Shown here one piece after another: positions 6,935 to 8,154 of a stretch of 8,154 bases of DNA. Numbering within the stretch: position 1 is the stretch's first letter; each line of letters starts with the position of its first letter. A program made the position numbers and the translations under genes. Below the pieces are notes generated by a model. That model had not been told where the DNA came from. It worked only from the letters and a program-made list of their open reading frames with translations, and searched no databases. The DNA is from Hyphomicrobiales bacterium (GTDB taxonomy: Bacteria > Pseudomonadota > Alphaproteobacteria > Rhizobiales > JAJFHR01), in NCBI GenBank assembly GCA_021775515.1, contig JAJFHR010000262.1, positions 1 to 8,154 of the forward strand, read 5' to 3'.

Positions 6935-7746
6935 CAAGCAAGCCAGCGTTTGCGGCGCTTGTAATGTTTGACCTCTCGGAAGGATTTACGATCGCCACCG
7001 CTGGTGCCGAGATAAAATTCCTTCACATCCTCATTATCGCGCAACAATTCCGCTTCGCCATCCATGACCACGCGGCCGTTTTCCAGAATATACCCATACT
7101 TGGCATATTTCAGTGCGATATTGGTGTTCTGTTCAGCAAGAAGAACAGCAACCTTTTCCTCTTCGTTGAGTTTTTTGACAATATCGAAAATCTCTTCCAC
7201 CAGTTGCGGAGCAAGTCCCATGGAAGGCTCATCAAGTAACATCATATCAGGTCGCGACATCAAGGCGCGACCGATCGCTGTCATTTGCTGTTCCCCGCCG
7301 GAAATATAGCCAGCCAGACTGGACCGGCGCTCTTTCAGACGGGGAAAATAAGTGTAAACCAGTTCAAGGTCCTCAGCTACAGCCGCCCGCCCGTCCCGGC
7401 GCGTATAAGCGCCCGTCATCAGATTTTCTTCAACCGTTAGATGTTCAAAACAATGACGGCCCTCCATTACCTGGATAACACCGCGCCTCACCAAATCGTT
7501 GGGTGAGAGTTTGTCAACCCGTACGTTCTTATAGGAAATTGTGCCCTTGGTAACATCACCCCGCTCCGCCCCCAAAAGATTTGAAATAGCCTTGAGGGTG
7601 GTGGACTTGCCCGCTCCATTGGCACCGAGGAGGGCAACAATGCCCCCCTCGGGTACTGATAAGGAAACCCCCTTGAGAACCAGGATCACATGATCATAAA
7701 TCACCTCGATATTATTAACTTCGAGCAATGATGCCGGTGTACTCAT
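6934..7746 (-). CDS. livF: LivF-like ABC transporter ATPase (branched-chain amino acid/HAAT family)
   Basis: One of the two ATPases that power HAAT-type importers of amino acids or, often, other organic acids. Of 270 residues, the Walker A motif is GANGAGKS (41-48), the signature is ISGGEQQ (148-154), Walker B is MMLLDEP (168-174), and the switch position carries glutamine in AEQNTN (204-209), as in E. coli LivF where histidine is also absent. The LivF-typical VPEGR after the Q-loop reads VMEGR here (93-97). After YLG, where LivF proteins usually end, there is an extra tail of about 20 residues rich in lysine and arginine, including HYKRRKRWLA. AGGA lies 8 bases before the ATG. It follows the substrate-binding protein gene by 35 bases and overlaps the PaaK-like gene by one base. 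The permeases and LivG partner are not in the window and probably lie beyond the right edge. The substrate is not told by the ATPase; the symbol names the family, not proven leucine transport. Confidence 0.92.
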   Translation of the reverse strand: MSTPASLLEVNNIEVIYDHVILVLKGVSLSVPEGGIVALLGANGAGKSTTLKAISNLLGAERGDVTKGTISYKNVRVDKLSPNDLVRRGVIQVMEGRHCFEHLTVEENLMTGAYTRRDGRAAVAEDLELVYTYFPRLKERRSSLAGYISGGEQQMTAIGRALMSRPDMMLLDEPSMGLAPQLVEEIFDIVKKLNEEEKVAVLLAEQNTNIALKYAKYGYILENGRVVMDGEAELLRDNEDVKEFYLGTSGGDRKSFREVKHYKRRKRWLA

Positions 7747-7781
7747 GAGCGGTTTCCTTTTTTATTTTTGCTCGATCGAAC

Positions 7782-8154
7782 TTAGTTACAATCGCGCGGT
7801 GTGATGCCGTTTTCCTTGGCAAATGCAGCAGCATCCGCCTCGATCAACGGCCGAACTACATCGCGCATCGGCGTAAAGCCTTTGTCACCAACCAGGTTCC
7901 ATTTTTTTGCGCTGGCATCCCATGCTTGAATAAACACGGTACCACCGCCGCCTTCATGGTCTTTACAGGTAACGTTGACATCACCCATGAAACCGTCAAG
8001 GCCCAGTTCTTTCCAGCGCGCTGCATCCATCTTCAGGTTTTCGTAGCCATAACGAACCTGTTCACCGGTCACTTGTTTCACACCGAATTTTTTCTGAGCC
8101 ACACGAATGGCTTCTGCAACGAAGACAGCATTGACGATTCCACGATTGTAGAGA
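7782..8154 (-). CDS. Periplasmic substrate-binding protein of a HAAT ABC transporter, N-terminal part beyond the right edge
   Basis: Only the last 123 or so codons are present. The frame stays open to the edge, beginning LYNRGIVNAVFVAEAIR before the GTG at 8102, which is therefore an internal valine and not a start. The segment GIVNAVFVAEAIRVAQK, a GEQVRYGYENLKMD stretch, CKDHEGGGGTVFIQAW and the ending GITPRDCN are typical of Peripla_BP_6 (LivJ-like) proteins from operons with PaaK-like ligases. It should capture the ligand in the periplasm and deliver it to membrane permeases. Two cysteines, in VTCKDHEGG and in the final DCN, could form a disulphide there. The signal peptide and main ligand contacts are outside the window, so the ligand cannot be inferred; an aromatic or other organic acid is suggested only by the ligase downstream. 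The LivF-like gene starts 35 bases after its stop. Confidence 0.88.
   Translation of the reverse strand, partial: LYNRGIVNAVFVAEAIRVAQKKFGVKQVTGEQVRYGYENLKMDAARWKELGLDGFMGDVNVTCKDHEGGGGTVFIQAWDASAKKWNLVGDKGFTPMRDVVRPLIEADAAAFAKENGITPRDCN

Noticed and set aside
7747..7781. TCGATCGA palindrome in the gap between the binding protein and livF genes
   Set aside because: A short palindrome followed by A-rich, not T-rich, sequence on the coding strand; no attenuator can be supported.

Overview
The window looks like chromosomal DNA of a flagellated, haem-making alphaproteobacterium, perhaps of marine or Rhodospirillales-like type. The basis is the amino-acid-type (HAAT) ABC transporter operon with a PaaK-like CoA ligase, the PomA/PomB-like stator pair and a roughly even base composition. 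This is an inference from protein resemblance; there is no rRNA or other marker gene to fix the taxon. No tRNA, rRNA, CRISPR array, insertion sequence or phage gene was seen, and coding density is high.

Left part (1-3004): a cobalamin-binding radical SAM enzyme on the minus strand runs off the left edge. It is divergent, across a 280-base AT-rich intergenic region, from a two-gene plus-strand operon. That operon encodes a flagellar stator of PomA/PomB type (motA, motB); conserved threonines suggest sodium coupling.

Middle part (3019-4484): on the minus strand and convergent with motB lies a membrane-scaffold pair, an SPFH/stomatin-like protein (qmcA) followed by its NfeD/YbbJ-type partner. 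An imperfect hairpin spans the two convergent stop codons and may end transcription from both sides.

Right part (4621-8154): a tight minus-strand run reads, in transcription order, periplasmic substrate-binding protein (cut by the right edge), LivF-like ATPase, PaaK-like adenylate-forming enzyme and ferrochelatase (hemH). The ATPase stop and the ligase start overlap as TGATG, and hemH starts 10 bases after the ligase stop. The first three genes look like an uptake-and-activation cassette for an unidentified organic acid. Ferrochelatase is probably a housekeeping gene that shares the transcript.

The most unusual point is the PaaK-like protein. Its fold-level landmarks are recognisable, but the glycine/serine/threonine-rich ATP loop is replaced by SPGPIFEPE and the place where the C-terminal catalytic lysine is expected holds valine. 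It may have an altered reaction or may no longer adenylate. Otherwise the genes belong to known families, and I see no clearly new multi-gene system.
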